Source of the DNA: CAXMMR01 sp963692975
GTDB lineage: Bacteria; Pseudomonadota; Alphaproteobacteria; Acetobacterales; Acetobacteraceae
NCBI GenBank assembly: GCA_963692975.2
Contig: CAXMMR010000018.1
Span: 1-64,000 of the forward strand
Direction: 5' to 3'
Length of the DNA stretch: 64,000 bases
Part shown: positions 1-8,760 of the stretch, piece after piece
Layout of the letters: the number at the start of each line of letters is the position of its first letter
How positions within the stretch are numbered: position 1 is the first letter of the stretch
The notes under the pieces: generated by a model
What the model was told of the DNA's origin: nothing
The model's input: the letters and a program-made list of their open reading frames with translations, nothing else
Database searches by the model: none
Made by a program: the position numbers and the translations under genes

Positions 1-49
1 TCTGGGACATCGGGCCCCAGCGGGTCCAGGGCGGCGCCTTAGCCTTATC
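1..49 (-). repeat. Family A repeat, beta-type unit, cut by the window edge
   Basis: The first bases carry the reverse orientation of the family A beta unit: a hairpin around GGGCCCCAG, then the linker CGGGTCCAG and a degenerate second hairpin ending in GCCTTA. The same arrangement occurs at 21272, 31474 and 11864. The left end lies outside the window. Confidence 0.6.
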
Positions 50-59
50 GACTAGGCCA

Positions 60-134
60 TGGCTGGGGCGGGAGGGATCGAACCTCCGAATGACGGAATC
101 AAAATCCGTTGCCTTACCGCTTGGCGACGCCCCA
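60..134 (-). tRNA. tRNA-Gln (anticodon TTG)
   Basis: On the minus strand a full cloverleaf can be folded. The acceptor stem is TGGGGCG with CGCCCCA, the anticodon stem is ACGGA with TCCGT around the loop TTTTGAT (anticodon TTG), and the T arm is GGAGG-TTCGAAT-CCTCC. A discriminator G and an encoded CCA end complete it. It lies 60 bases past the end of the glycosyltransferase gene on the same strand. Confidence 0.95.
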
Positions 135-197
135 ACAACCACCGGCATCCGAAGCCCTCAGGCTCCTTCGCGCAATTGCGCGCTTGCACGCGGCCGG

Positions 198-2747
198 TCA
201 AGGGCGGCCCGCTTGCCGCTGCTGCCTGATGGCGTCGAGCCGCCTGGCGAACCGCTGCCCTGCTGCATCAAGCGACAAGCGCTGCTCGGCATCCCGCCGC
301 GCCACCCTGCCAAGCTCCGCCGCATAATCCTGGTTGTCGTAGAGCCGCCGCATCAGCTTCGCCGCATGATCGACGGACGGCTCCGCCCAACGCGCCGAGG
401 CGTCATAGGGCGGCACCGGCTTGCCGAGCGTCACCAGTTTGTAGTCGACCAGCAGGCTGTTGGCGTCATCCATGAAGTCGAGGTTGCCAGAGTAGCGTGT
501 GGCAATCACCGGCTTGCCGAGCAGCATCGCCTCGGCCATCGTCAGTCCCAGCCCCTCGCTGCGGTGCAGCGAGACGTAGGCGTCGCAGCAATCGATCAGC
601 GACAGCGTCTCGTCCGGGCTCGTCACCCGCTCCAGCACCTGAATGTTCGCGCCCTCGGCCGCCTCCCGCAGTGAGCGCACCTGGGCCTCGTGGCCAAACG
701 AGGTGGTCTTGAGGATCAGGTCGACAGGCTCATCCGTGCGGAACGCCTGGCGAAAGGCGCGAACCAGCGCGTACGGGTTCTTGCGCTCCATCACCGAGCC
801 CATGTGGAACGAGAACAGGAAGGTGAAGCGCCCCTGCTCGGCCCCGGTGAGCCCGAAGGCGCCACGCCGGCGAGGGGTAAAGCGGCCGACCTGAACGCCG
901 GGAAACAAGGTGTGCACCGGCCGGTCCAGCGCGCCGCGCAGCGCGTCCGCGACGAAGGCGGTTGCGGCCCAGACCTCGTCGACCTGTCGCGCCTTCTCCG
1001 CCCAATAGGCGGGCACGCTCTCCAGCTCCCAATACCAATACGCCACCCGGTAGGTCCTCGGCGCCCGCTCGGCGAGGTCGGCGCGGGCGAACGAGGTGTC
1101 GAAGAACGGCTCGGCCTGGGTATGGATCAAGGTGACGTCGTGCAGCTCCAGGCCGCCGAAATCGGCATGGTGCGGATCGTCGCGCCGGTCGGTCCGCACG
1201 TCGCGGCGCGACACGGCGACCCCTGCCCGCTCCATCGCGCCGCACATTGCCTCGGCCGAGACGCGCAGGCCGGAGGGATAGCAGAAATGGCCGACGACGT
1301 TGATGCCGAGGCCCGCCAGCGCCGCCGGGGTGCCGTCCGCCAGGCGCTCGCTGCACCAGGCTCGGAGCGGTTCCGCCAGACCGGACTGGAGGCCAGCCAG
1401 CCAGCCCAGCAGCGCCGCGGCGCCCTCTTCGTGGGTCAGCCCGTCTGGATGCGCCGCCCGCCAACCGGGCTCGGCAGCGAAGGCGAGACGCAGCTCGTCG
1501 GCCGCGGACAGGCCGGTCGGCCAACGCGTCGGATCAAGCCACACGGTGTCCGCTGACAGGCCATAGCGCTCGGCAAGCCAGCCTGAAAAGGCGTCCCGGC
1601 CGAACACGGTGAGCGCCGTCGGATGGGCCTGCTGCCAGTCCGGCGAGAAGCGATACGTGCGCACCAGCTCGGCCGCCGGATCCTCCAGGCAGCGCAGGAT
1701 GAACCACCAGGCCGCTTCGAGACGCTGACCTTCGTCAGTCACGCCATGCCGCAGCATCCAGCAGGCGAGGTCGCCGCGGCTGCCGGGCATGAGGCCGAGC
1801 GGAAAGGCGCTGCGGACGTCATTGCGCCACAGAAAAAGCTGGCGCGGCTCGGCCGAGAGGTCGGCCGCGAAGGCCTCTCGTACGGCGCCGCGCGCCGCCT
1901 CGGGCAGGCCAAGCGAGCGGCTGCCCTCACCGTCGAGCCAGGCCGCGAAGGCTCCGTCCGCGCCGGCGCCCAGGGCATCCGGGAAGCGACGGCGGAGGTC
2001 GCGCCGGCTGCGCAGCAGGTCGATGATCCAGCGCGCCGCCGACCAGGCATCGGTGATGCGGCCGGGCGGCTGCGGCGGCCAGAACACCAGGCTGGCCGGC
2101 TGCTGCATGCGGGCCAGCACCTGCGCGTCGTCGAACGCGTCGAACGGCGGATCGACAGCCGGCACGCCCGCGAGGTGGCGCGCGGCGTCCAGCGCCAGCA
2201 CGTCGCGCAAGCTTGGCTCGGCGGCCGCACGCAGCCGCGGCACGGCGGAGAAGCCGCTGAGCTCGGGATGCAGGAACGGGTCCGCCTCCACGCCGAGCCG
2301 CGCCACCTCGCGCGCCGAGCGCGCCATGTCGGCTACCGGGTTGGTGTGCCCGCGCGTCGCCCCCTCGTGATGAACAAGGGCCGCCCACGGCGTATAGACG
2401 GTGCGCCAGCCCGCCTTGTAGGCCCGCAGGCACAGCGCGACGTCGCTATTGGCCACTTGGTAGGCCTCGTCGAAGCCGCCCACGCGGTCGAACACCTCGC
2501 GCCGCACCATCTGGCAGGCGCCCATGATGGCGAGCCAGTTGCGCGTCGTGTTGGGCGAGCCGAACACGCCCCAGGCCGCCTCGTCGCCGCGATTGAACAT
2601 CAGTCCGTAGAGATGAATGCCGACGGCGACGCCGGCGTGTTGCAGCGTTCCCATCCGGGTAGCGCAGCTTGACGCCGACGATGCCGACGCCGGGCAGCTC
2701 GGCGACGCGCACCATCTCCCCGAGCCAGCCGGGCTCGACCACCTCAA
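198..2747 (-). CDS. C-terminal part of giant glycosyltransferase (GT2 tail + GT4 domain), separated by a frameshift
   Basis: This frame holds the second half of the large gene that starts at 5196. Meaningful similarity begins near 2650 with TLQHAGV, the normal continuation of the GT2 motif that ends the other frame (LRYPDG). GT2 acceptor-region sequence follows (MVRREVFDRVGGFDEAY), then about 400 residues I do not recognise. The C-terminus is a GT-B family 4 domain (GINVVGHFCYPSG, FLFSFHMGSVMERKNP, LHRSEGLGLTMAEAM) ending near 198. The reported start at 2747 is only the first in-frame start codon; a real protein would come from 5196 through a one-base frameshift. It would probably add sugars to a surface polysaccharide or O-antigen. 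Confidence 0.75.
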   Translation of the reverse strand: MRWSSPAGSGRWCASPSCPASASSASSCATRMGTLQHAGVAVGIHLYGLMFNRGDEAAWGVFGSPNTTRNWLAIMGACQMVRREVFDRVGGFDEAYQVANSDVALCLRAYKAGWRTVYTPWAALVHHEGATRGHTNPVADMARSAREVARLGVEADPFLHPELSGFSAVPRLRAAAEPSLRDVLALDAARHLAGVPAVDPPFDAFDDAQVLARMQQPASLVFWPPQPPGRITDAWSAARWIIDLLRSRRDLRRRFPDALGAGADGAFAAWLDGEGSRSLGLPEAARGAVREAFAADLSAEPRQLFLWRNDVRSAFPLGLMPGSRGDLACWMLRHGVTDEGQRLEAAWWFILRCLEDPAAELVRTYRFSPDWQQAHPTALTVFGRDAFSGWLAERYGLSADTVWLDPTRWPTGLSAADELRLAFAAEPGWRAAHPDGLTHEEGAAALLGWLAGLQSGLAEPLRAWCSERLADGTPAALAGLGINVVGHFCYPSGLRVSAEAMCGAMERAGVAVSRRDVRTDRRDDPHHADFGGLELHDVTLIHTQAEPFFDTSFARADLAERAPRTYRVAYWYWELESVPAYWAEKARQVDEVWAATAFVADALRGALDRPVHTLFPGVQVGRFTPRRRGAFGLTGAEQGRFTFLFSFHMGSVMERKNPYALVRAFRQAFRTDEPVDLILKTTSFGHEAQVRSLREAAEGANIQVLERVTSPDETLSLIDCCDAYVSLHRSEGLGLTMAEAMLLGKPVIATRYSGNLDFMDDANSLLVDYKLVTLGKPVPPYDASARWAEPSVDHAAKLMRRLYDNQDYAAELGRVARRDAEQRLSLDAAGQRFARRLDAIRQQRQAGRP

Positions 2748-5196
2748 TGTCGTTGTTGAGGAACAGCAGCAGCGCGCCGGTGGCGACGGCCGCGCCCCGG
2801 TTGCAGGCGGCGGAGTAGTTGAACGGCGCGTCGTGGTGCACCACCAGCACGCCGCGAGCCTGCAGCTCCTCGTAGAGCGCCGCCGTGCGCGGGTCGGTCG
2901 AGTTGTTCTCGACGATGATCAGCTCGACGCGGCGATGGCCGGTGCGCTCCAGCAGCCCGGTGACGCAGCGTCGCAGCATGTCCGGGCTGTCGTGGTTGGG
3001 AATGATGACCGAGACCAGGGTGTCGGCGGCGGGCCAGCGGCTGCGCTGGGTGCCGTCGGGCTGTGTCTCGACGCCGGCCGCAATGCCTGTTGCCTGCCAA
3101 TACGCCGCCAACGCCGCCCGATTCTGCTCGGCGGCAAGGCTGCCCGAGCTCGGTCGATCGGTGCCGCCGGGCACGCGATGGCAAAGCACCCGCGCGACGC
3201 GGGCGATGCGCTGCCCGGCCGCCTCCGCCTCGGCGGTCAAGCGCAGGTGCAGCCCCCACTCGGCGCCGGCGCCGGCGCCGGCCGCGAAGCCGCCGGCCGC
3301 GAGCGCCAACGACCGTGACAGCACGGTGAGGCGGCCGAAATAATTGTAGGCGGTCAGCAGCTCGGGCGACCAATCCGGCTTGAACTGCGGCGCCACCCGC
3401 CGCCCGTCCGCAGTCAGCACGTCCTCGTCGGCATACAGCACGGCAAGGCCATCGACCGCGGCGATTGCGCCGTCGAGCACGCCGAGCGCATTCCCCGCCA
3501 GCACGTCGCCGGCGTCCAGCACAACGACCCAGGCGCCGCCGGCCTCACCGAGCAGATGCTGCAGCACCGCGCCCCGATCCCAGTTCGGCTCCACCCCGAT
3601 GCGGCGTAGCTGACGCGCGCCCGGCCGCCGCTCGCTCGCCCGCCGCTCGCTCGCCCGCCGCCCGCTGGTCAGCCGCTGCCCGTCAGGGGTCGCGACCAGC
3701 ACCTCCCAGCGCCCGTCCAGCTGCGCGCGCAGCGAACCGAGCGTGCGCTCCAACAGCGCCGGCGCCTCGGGCAACCCGATCAGCACGCTGAAACGCACGA
3801 CCGGCTCGGCCGGCCCGGCGCCCACCGGCGGCGGCAGCGCCTCGTGCTGCTGTAGCGGCTCGATGTCGGCGATCCAACTTGCGTAGGCCGCCTCATCGGC
3901 GCTCGACGCCGGTGCCGCTGCCAAAACCGGAGCGGCAATCGCCGGCGCCCGAGCGGCCGGCACGGCGACGACCGGGCGCGCCCGCATCTCGGCCAGCCGC
4001 CGCTTCATGCGCCAAGGCGTGATCACCCACCACGCCGCCTTCACGACGCGCCGGCCATGCCAGCGCAGGAACCGGACGATGAACCAGCGGATCGGCGCCC
4101 GGTCGGCAGCCGCCAGCGCCGCAGCCAGTGCCGCCGCATGGCTCGCCTGCTCGCGCAGGGGCGCGAAGCGCTCGTCGGTCGCCCGCACCACGCGGTCGAT
4201 CTCGCCCTGGTGCGAGGCGCGCAGCTCGGTGTTCTGGCGCCGCAGGCTTGCGGCAACGCGCAACGGCTCCTCGAACGCCCTCAGCCGCTCCTCAAACGCG
4301 GCCTGCTCGGCTGCGAGCCGCGCCGCATCGCCGGCCCGCGCCGTCGCGGCACGCAGCGCGTCGGTCAGGCTGCCGATGTGGATGTCACGCGCCGCGACGT
4401 CGCGCGCCAGCAGCAACGCCCGCGACTCGATCTCCCAGCGCTCGCCGAGCCGGGCGAACCGGCTGCGCACGGCGGCGGTTTCGCGCGGCGACAGCTCGGT
4501 CAGCGCCAGCACCGCCGCCGGCGCCGCCTCGCCGACGCAGAGCACGCCCAGGCCATGGGCGTGAACGAATTCGAAGCCTGGATACGCGGCCGCCACCTCG
4601 GCCCAGAAGCGCCAGACCCCGAAATCGGCCAGGCGCTCGTTGGTATCGTGGAACAGCACCACGGCGCGGTCGGACAACTTGGACCGCCAGGTGTCGAAAT
4701 CGTGCCGCACCGCCGCGTAGGTGTGCAGCCCGTCGATGTGCAGCAGGTCGATCGAGCCGTCCGCGAACTTCGCCGCCGCATCGTCGAAGGTGCATCGTAG
4801 AAGCTGAGAAAAACCGCCGAAGCGGGCCTGGTTGTAGCGCTCGAGCTCGGCGAACACCGCCTCCGGCAACGCCCCCACATGCGCGTCCCCCTGCCAGGTG
4901 TCGACAGCGTAGCAGCGCGTCACCAGCCCCTCCGCCTCGACGGCGCGGCAGAGCGCAGCGTAGGAGATCCCCGAATGGGTGCCGAGCTCGACCAGCAGCC
5001 GCGGCTGGGCCGCCCGCACCAGCCACTGCGCGAACGGCACATGGCCGAACCAGGCGCTCTCGTGGTCGAGCCGCTCGGCCTGGCGAAACATCGGGTCGAG
5101 CTCGGGCAGCGACAGCGCCGCAATGCCGGGGCTCGCCGGCATCGTCGGCTGCGCGGCACGAACCGTGGCGCTGCCCGGGCTCTCTTTCCAAAGCAT
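2446..5196 (-). CDS. N-terminal part of giant methyltransferase/glycosyltransferase (SAM-MTase + two GT2 domains), frameshifted
   Basis: Translation starts at an ATG at 5196. Residues about 45-230 form a class I methyltransferase of the Methyltransf_24 type (LLVELGTHSGISYAAL, LLHIDGLHTYAAVRHDF). A charged, probably coiled linker follows (about 240-340). Residues about 465-690 are a GT2-like domain (YADEDVLTADGRRV, FKPDWSPELL) and from about 725 there is a second, canonical GT2 (VSVIIPNHDS, LLLFLNNDIEVVE). Near 2650 the frame is lost after LRYPDG; an extra A (or G) in GATGGGAACG explains it, and the remaining 60 or so residues are arginine-rich nonsense. Restoring the frame gives one protein of about 1,660 residues. 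Either the gene is truly broken or the base is a sequencing error. Confidence 0.8.
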   Translation of the reverse strand: MLWKESPGSATVRAAQPTMPASPGIAALSLPELDPMFRQAERLDHESAWFGHVPFAQWLVRAAQPRLLVELGTHSGISYAALCRAVEAEGLVTRCYAVDTWQGDAHVGALPEAVFAELERYNQARFGGFSQLLRCTFDDAAAKFADGSIDLLHIDGLHTYAAVRHDFDTWRSKLSDRAVVLFHDTNERLADFGVWRFWAEVAAAYPGFEFVHAHGLGVLCVGEAAPAAVLALTELSPRETAAVRSRFARLGERWEIESRALLLARDVAARDIHIGSLTDALRAATARAGDAARLAAEQAAFEERLRAFEEPLRVAASLRRQNTELRASHQGEIDRVVRATDERFAPLREQASHAAALAAALAAADRAPIRWFIVRFLRWHGRRVVKAAWWVITPWRMKRRLAEMRARPVVAVPAARAPAIAAPVLAAAPASSADEAAYASWIADIEPLQQHEALPPPVGAGPAEPVVRFSVLIGLPEAPALLERTLGSLRAQLDGRWEVLVATPDGQRLTSGRRASERRASERRPGARQLRRIGVEPNWDRGAVLQHLLGEAGGAWVVVLDAGDVLAGNALGVLDGAIAAVDGLAVLYADEDVLTADGRRVAPQFKPDWSPELLTAYNYFGRLTVLSRSLALAAGGFAAGAGAGAEWGLHLRLTAEAEAAGQRIARVARVLCHRVPGGTDRPSSGSLAAEQNRAALAAYWQATGIAAGVETQPDGTQRSRWPAADTLVSVIIPNHDSPDMLRRCVTGLLERTGHRRVELIIVENNSTDPRTAALYEELQARGVLVVHHDAPFNYSAACNRGAAVATGALLLFLNNDIEVVEPGWLGEMVRVAELPGVGIVGVKLRYPDGNAATRRRRRRHSSLRTDVQSRRRGGLGRVRLAQHDAQLARHHGRLPDGAARGVRPRGRLRRGLPSGQ

Positions 5197-5334
5197 GCGG
5201 ACGGTCCCCTCCCAGGCAACGGATTAGAGCAGGGATCCATCCGGCTCTAAGGTGACATACGACCCGTGCCATCGACTGGATGAGCGCGCAAGGCGCGCCA
5301 GCCCTCCGAGCGCGGCCGCCGCAGAGATAAGGGA

Positions 5335-5390
5335 AAGGCCAGGAGCTCTGCTCCTGGACCTCGCTGGGGCCCGCGGCCCCAGACCCCATT
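5335..5390 (+). repeat. Family A repeat, beta unit
   Basis: Two adjacent hairpins, CCAGGAGC/GCTCCTGG and CTGGGGCC/GGCCCCAG, end in ACCCCAT. With the alpha unit at 5437 it forms a facing pair whose outer ends are AAGGCCAG and CTGGCCTT. The 308-base gap 5197-5504 between two minus-strand genes contains little besides this pair. Confidence 0.75.
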
Positions 5391-5436
5391 CACTTTGCCA
5401 CTCGCCGCATGAGCTCGCCCGAGTTCACGATAATAA

Positions 5437-5495
5437 ATGGATTTTAAAGGCTTCGCCTTTAATGGGGTCCAGGGGCAAAGCCCCTGGCCTTGCTT
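5437..5495 (-). repeat. Family A repeat, alpha unit
   Basis: It reads ATGGATTTTAAAGGC, then a GCCTTTAATGGGGTCC linker, then the hairpin CCAGGGGC/GCCCCTGG and CCTTGCTT. It lies 10 bases from the end of the solute-binding protein gene and is the partner of the beta unit at 5335. Confidence 0.8.
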
Positions 5496-5504
5496 CGCGT
5501 CCGT

Positions 5505-7196
5505 TCACTTCCCGTCCGTCACCCAGACATGCGCGTAGTTGATCGGCGTGTAGATCGGGTCGACCATCAGGGCCTCCGGCCCGGCCAGCCGGCGGCTGTG
5601 CAGTATGTTGAAGCGCGCGTCGAGCAGGGGCACCCAGGGCTGCTCGGCCATCACGCCGGCGAACACCGCGCGCCAAGCCGCCAGTCGCTCAGCCTGCCGC
5701 GCCGGCTCGTAAATCGCGTCCGCCGCCTCGGCCGACGCGTCCAGCTTCGGGTCGCAATGGAACGACCAGTTCCAGCCGCCTGGCTTGGCGCTGCCGCAGG
5801 ACAGGATCGGCGTGAAGAAGTCGGACGGGTCCGGATAGTCCTCCGACCAGCCCTCGACGCCGGACCACACCAGCGGCGCGTCGCTCGGCGAGCCGGCCGC
5901 CGCGTTGAAGGTCTGCAGCGCCAGCGCCCGCAGCTCGGCATGGATGCCGACCGCCTCCAGATCCTGCTGGATGGCCTGAGCAAGGCGCGGGTTGGGATCG
6001 GTGTTGTTCGAATACAGGATCGTCGAGAAGCCGTTCGAGTAGCCGGCCTGCGCCAGCAGCGCCCGCGCCGCGGCGGGATTGTAGGCGGCGCCGGCATAGC
6101 CGGGATCGTAGCCCGGCATGCCGACCGGCAGCACCTGGTCGGCGACCACGTAGCGGCCGTTCAGCAGCTTCGCCAGCCGCGCCTTGTCAATCGCGCCCGC
6201 CACCGCCCGCCGCACCCGCAGGTCGTCGAATGGCTTCTGGTTGGTCTTCATCGCCAGGTAAACGGTCTCGAGCTTCGGCGCCCGCGCGACCAGCCCGTTC
6301 CAGGCCGGGTCGTGCAGTATCTGGTTGAAGCGCGCGGGCGGGATGTCGTTGCCGAGCGCGTCCACGCTGCCCTGCTCGATCTGCAGCACCGCCGTCAGCG
6401 GCTCCTCGCCAACCCGTATGGTCACCCGGTCCAGATGCGGTATCCCCGGCTCGAAGTAATGCGGGTTGCGCACCAGCGTCACCGCCTCGCCCGGCCGCCA
6501 CTCGGCCAGCACGAACGGCCCGGTGCCGACCGGATGGCGGCCGAAATCGGCTCCCGCCCGCTCCACCTCCTCGCGCGGCACCGCGAACGCGAAGTTCAGC
6601 GCCAAGGCCTGCAGGAACGCCGCACTCGGATGGGCCAGCCGGATCACCACCGTCGCCGGATCGGGCGCCGACAGCCCGGCAACCGCCTTGCTGCGGCCAT
6701 GCGCGAACGCGTCCACTCCGTCGATCGCCGCCAGGAACGGCGCGCCCGGGCTCGCCGTGCGCGGATCCAGGGCGCGCGTCAGCGAGTAGACGATGTCGCT
6801 CGCCACCAGCGCCCGCCCATTGCTGAACACCACGCCCGGCCGCAAGGCAAAGCTGTAGGTCAGCCCGTCCGCCGACAGGCTGTAGCTTTGCGCCAGCATC
6901 GGTCGCAGCGTCGTGGTGCCCGGCACGTAGTCCATCAGCCCGCTAAAGATCGAGCGGATCACCGCCCAATCCTGGAAGTCGTAACCGATCGCCGGATCGA
7001 GCGTGGACAGGTCATCCTTAAACGCGATCGTCATGCCCCCGCCCTGGCGCGGCTGCTCATCAGCGAAAGCCGATACGGAAAGCAACGCCAGAAGAAAGGC
7101 CAGGGCTCTGCCCTGGACGGGACCCCATCGCGCCAGCGCGATGGGAACCCGCCGCTGGGGCCGTGAGGCCCCAGACCCCTTCCATAAGATCATCAT
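5505..7196 (-). CDS. ABC transporter solute-binding protein, family 5 (peptide/nickel/opine type)
   Basis: This is the periplasmic binding component of an oligopeptide-type ABC importer; no permease or ATPase gene is adjacent, so the substrate is open. The mature part is typical SBP_bac_5: MTIAFKDDLSTLDPAIGYDF near the start, GLTYSFALRPGVVFSNG, and a C-terminal dipeptide-binding lobe (LVWSGVEGWSEDYPDPSDFF). The start at ATG 7196 (or 7193) follows GAGGTGGG. The first 45 residues are odd: the N-region and the start of the hydrophobic core (GPVQGRALAF) are encoded by a family A repeat at 7095-7184, and LLALLSVSAFA completes the signal peptide. No other standard start lies between the repeat and the signal core. 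Confidence 0.88.
   Translation of the reverse strand: MMILWKGSGASRPQRRVPIALARWGPVQGRALAFLLALLSVSAFADEQPRQGGGMTIAFKDDLSTLDPAIGYDFQDWAVIRSIFSGLMDYVPGTTTLRPMLAQSYSLSADGLTYSFALRPGVVFSNGRALVASDIVYSLTRALDPRTASPGAPFLAAIDGVDAFAHGRSKAVAGLSAPDPATVVIRLAHPSAAFLQALALNFAFAVPREEVERAGADFGRHPVGTGPFVLAEWRPGEAVTLVRNPHYFEPGIPHLDRVTIRVGEEPLTAVLQIEQGSVDALGNDIPPARFNQILHDPAWNGLVARAPKLETVYLAMKTNQKPFDDLRVRRAVAGAIDKARLAKLLNGRYVVADQVLPVGMPGYDPGYAGAAYNPAAARALLAQAGYSNGFSTILYSNNTDPNPRLAQAIQQDLEAVGIHAELRALALQTFNAAAGSPSDAPLVWSGVEGWSEDYPDPSDFFTPILSCGSAKPGGWNWSFHCDPKLDASAEAADAIYEPARQAERLAAWRAVFAGVMAEQPWVPLLDARFNILHSRRLAGPEALMVDPIYTPINYAHVWVTDGK
7095..7184 (+). repeat. Family A repeat, beta unit with an inserted hairpin, inside a coding region
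   Basis: The unit starts AAGGCCAGGGCTCTGCCCTGG and ends GGCCCCAGACCCCTT. Between its two usual hairpins there is an extra palindrome, CCCATCGCG with CGCGATGGG. It lies inside the first 35 codons of the solute-binding protein gene and pairs with the alpha unit at 7240 across a 55-base spacer that holds that gene's start and ribosome binding site. Confidence 0.75.
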
Positions 7197-7239
7197 CCCA
7201 CCTCACTTAAATACGTCACCTTGGCGATGATCTTAAGTG

Positions 7240-7296
7240 ATGGATTTCAAAGGCTCCGCCTTTGATGGGGTCAAGGGGCAAAGCCCCTTGCCTTCC
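7240..7296 (-). repeat. Family A repeat, alpha unit
   Basis: It reads ATGGATTTCAAAGGC, then GCCTTTGATGGGGTC and the hairpin AAGGGGC/GCCCCTT, ending CCTTCC. It is an open frame joined to the small membrane protein downstream, but that gene has better starts at 7312 and 7327. Confidence 0.8.
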
Positions 7297-7326
7297 TTCA
7301 TTGACCCATTGATGCTCCCCATCGTG

Positions 7327-7710
7327 ATGACGAGCCTCTCCCGTCGGCTAGGCCTGCTGCTGGCAATGTTGGCCTTCGTCAGTTTGCTCGCCCTCGGCGC
7401 CACCGTGCTGACGGATGACGCATCCGCCGCTCAGCAGACCGAGCTCGACGCCGTCAGCATCCTGTGCGCGAGCAGCCCCGCCGCGTCGCCAACCCACCGC
7501 CCGCATCCGCCACGGCATCACGCATCCCCTGCGCTGTGCCCACTGAGCCTGGCGCTCGCCCTGCCGCTGATCGTGCTCGCCTTGCTGCCGCTGCTGCTCG
7601 GTCCGGCCGCCCAGCTCGTCGCCTGGTGCCGGCGCGACGCCGCCGACCGCCTGCCGGGCTCGCTCGCCTCCTGCCTCGGCCTGCCACGAGGTCCGCCCAT
7701 CCTCGCCTGA
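7327..7710 (+). CDS. Small His-rich membrane protein at the head of the copper block (DUF2946-like)
   Basis: The protein has 127 residues from ATG 7327 (MTSLSRRLGLLLAML). This start gives an arginine-containing N-region before a membrane or signal segment; in-frame ATGs at 7312 and inside the repeat at 7240 are alternatives. A Cys/His/Pro-rich stretch (HRPHPPRHHASPALCP) leads into a second hydrophobic segment (LALALPLIVLALLPLLL). Size, layout and position before copC resemble DUF2946 proteins found in copper loci, which suggests a metal-related role. The family assignment is tentative. No strong ribosome binding site is visible. Confidence 0.55.
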   Translation: MTSLSRRLGLLLAMLAFVSLLALGATVLTDDASAAQQTELDAVSILCASSPAASPTHRPHPPRHHASPALCPLSLALALPLIVLALLPLLLGPAAQLVAWCRRDAADRLPGSLASCLGLPRGPPILA

Positions 7711-7780
7711 GTTCCCAGCTGCCAGCGGGTGCGGCCCTGCCGCGCCCACCGACACACCGAACCTGCGAGAGACCAGATCC

Positions 7781-8749
7781 ATGCGATCGCTCACCCTGCC
7801 GCTCGCGCTAGCCGCGACGGCAAGCCTTGCCGCCCCCGCCGCCGCGCACGTCGTGGCCGGCGTCCGCCTGTTCCCCGTCACGCTCACCATCGACGATCCC
7901 GGCGTCTCCGACGAGGCGTCGCTGCCCGCCTTCTCCTATGTCCGCGGCCCCGCCGATGGCGGCTCCGGCCCGACCCACGAGGTCGATTTCGGCTTCGAGT
8001 ACGACAAGACGATCACCGACAACACGGCGCTGATCTTCAACGACGGCTACGACGTCCAGCAGCAGAACGGCGCCAAGACCCAGACCGGCTTCGAAAACAT
8101 CTTCATCACCGGCAAATGGCAGGCCTACACCAACGCCGACCACGAGTTCGTCGTCTCGCTCGGCATCATCCGCGAGCTCGGCGGCAGCGGCACCATCCAC
8201 ACCGGCGCCGACCATGACGGCTCGACCGCGCCGACCGCCTATTTCGGCAAGGGCCTGAACGAGCTGCCGATCCCGCTGCTGCGCCCGCTCGCTCTCACCG
8301 GCGAGCTCGGCTACACGATCGCCGATCGTGAGCTGAAGGCGGTTCAGCCGGCGCCGCTGCCGGCCAACAACGCCGCCGCCAATGGCGGCATCGCCGCCTC
8401 GTTCAACACCGGCAACGCCAATGCCTGGTCCGGCGGCATCACTCTGCAGTACAGCATCCCCTACCTGCAGTCGCAGGTGAAGGATTACGGACTGCCCGCC
8501 TTTATCGGCAAAATGATCCCGCTGGTCGAGTTCACCTGGACCTCGCCGGCCTCCAGACCGAGCGACGAAGGCACGACGTGGACCGCCGCGCCCGGCGTCA
8601 TCTACATCGCCCCGTGGGGCGAAATCGGCCTCGAGGCGCTGGTGCCGCTCAACCGCGCCACCGGCACCAATGTCGGCGTCGTCGGCCTCGTGCACTTCTT
8701 CTTCGACGACCTGTTCCCCCACTCCATCGGCAAGCCGATCATCCCATGA
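7781..8749 (+). CDS. Exported beta-barrel-like protein of the copper block
   Basis: The 322-residue protein starts with a clear signal peptide (LPLALAATASLAAPAAAHVV). The mature part is rich in alternating strands with aromatic ends, for example HEVDFGFEYDKTITDNTAL and AWSGGITLQYSIPYLQ. It ends in GLVHFFFDDLFP, which fits an outer-membrane barrel or a transporter-like porin. Starts at ATG 7781 behind GAGAGACCAG. Its stop overlaps the leader of copC, so it probably belongs to the same transcript. I know no specific function; a role in copper handling is inferred from neighbours only. Confidence 0.7.
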   Translation: MRSLTLPLALAATASLAAPAAAHVVAGVRLFPVTLTIDDPGVSDEASLPAFSYVRGPADGGSGPTHEVDFGFEYDKTITDNTALIFNDGYDVQQQNGAKTQTGFENIFITGKWQAYTNADHEFVVSLGIIRELGGSGTIHTGADHDGSTAPTAYFGKGLNELPIPLLRPLALTGELGYTIADRELKAVQPAPLPANNAAANGGIAASFNTGNANAWSGGITLQYSIPYLQSQVKDYGLPAFIGKMIPLVEFTWTSPASRPSDEGTTWTAAPGVIYIAPWGEIGLEALVPLNRATGTNVGVVGLVHFFFDDLFPHSIGKPIIP

Positions 8750-8760
8750 GGAGCCTCCCC

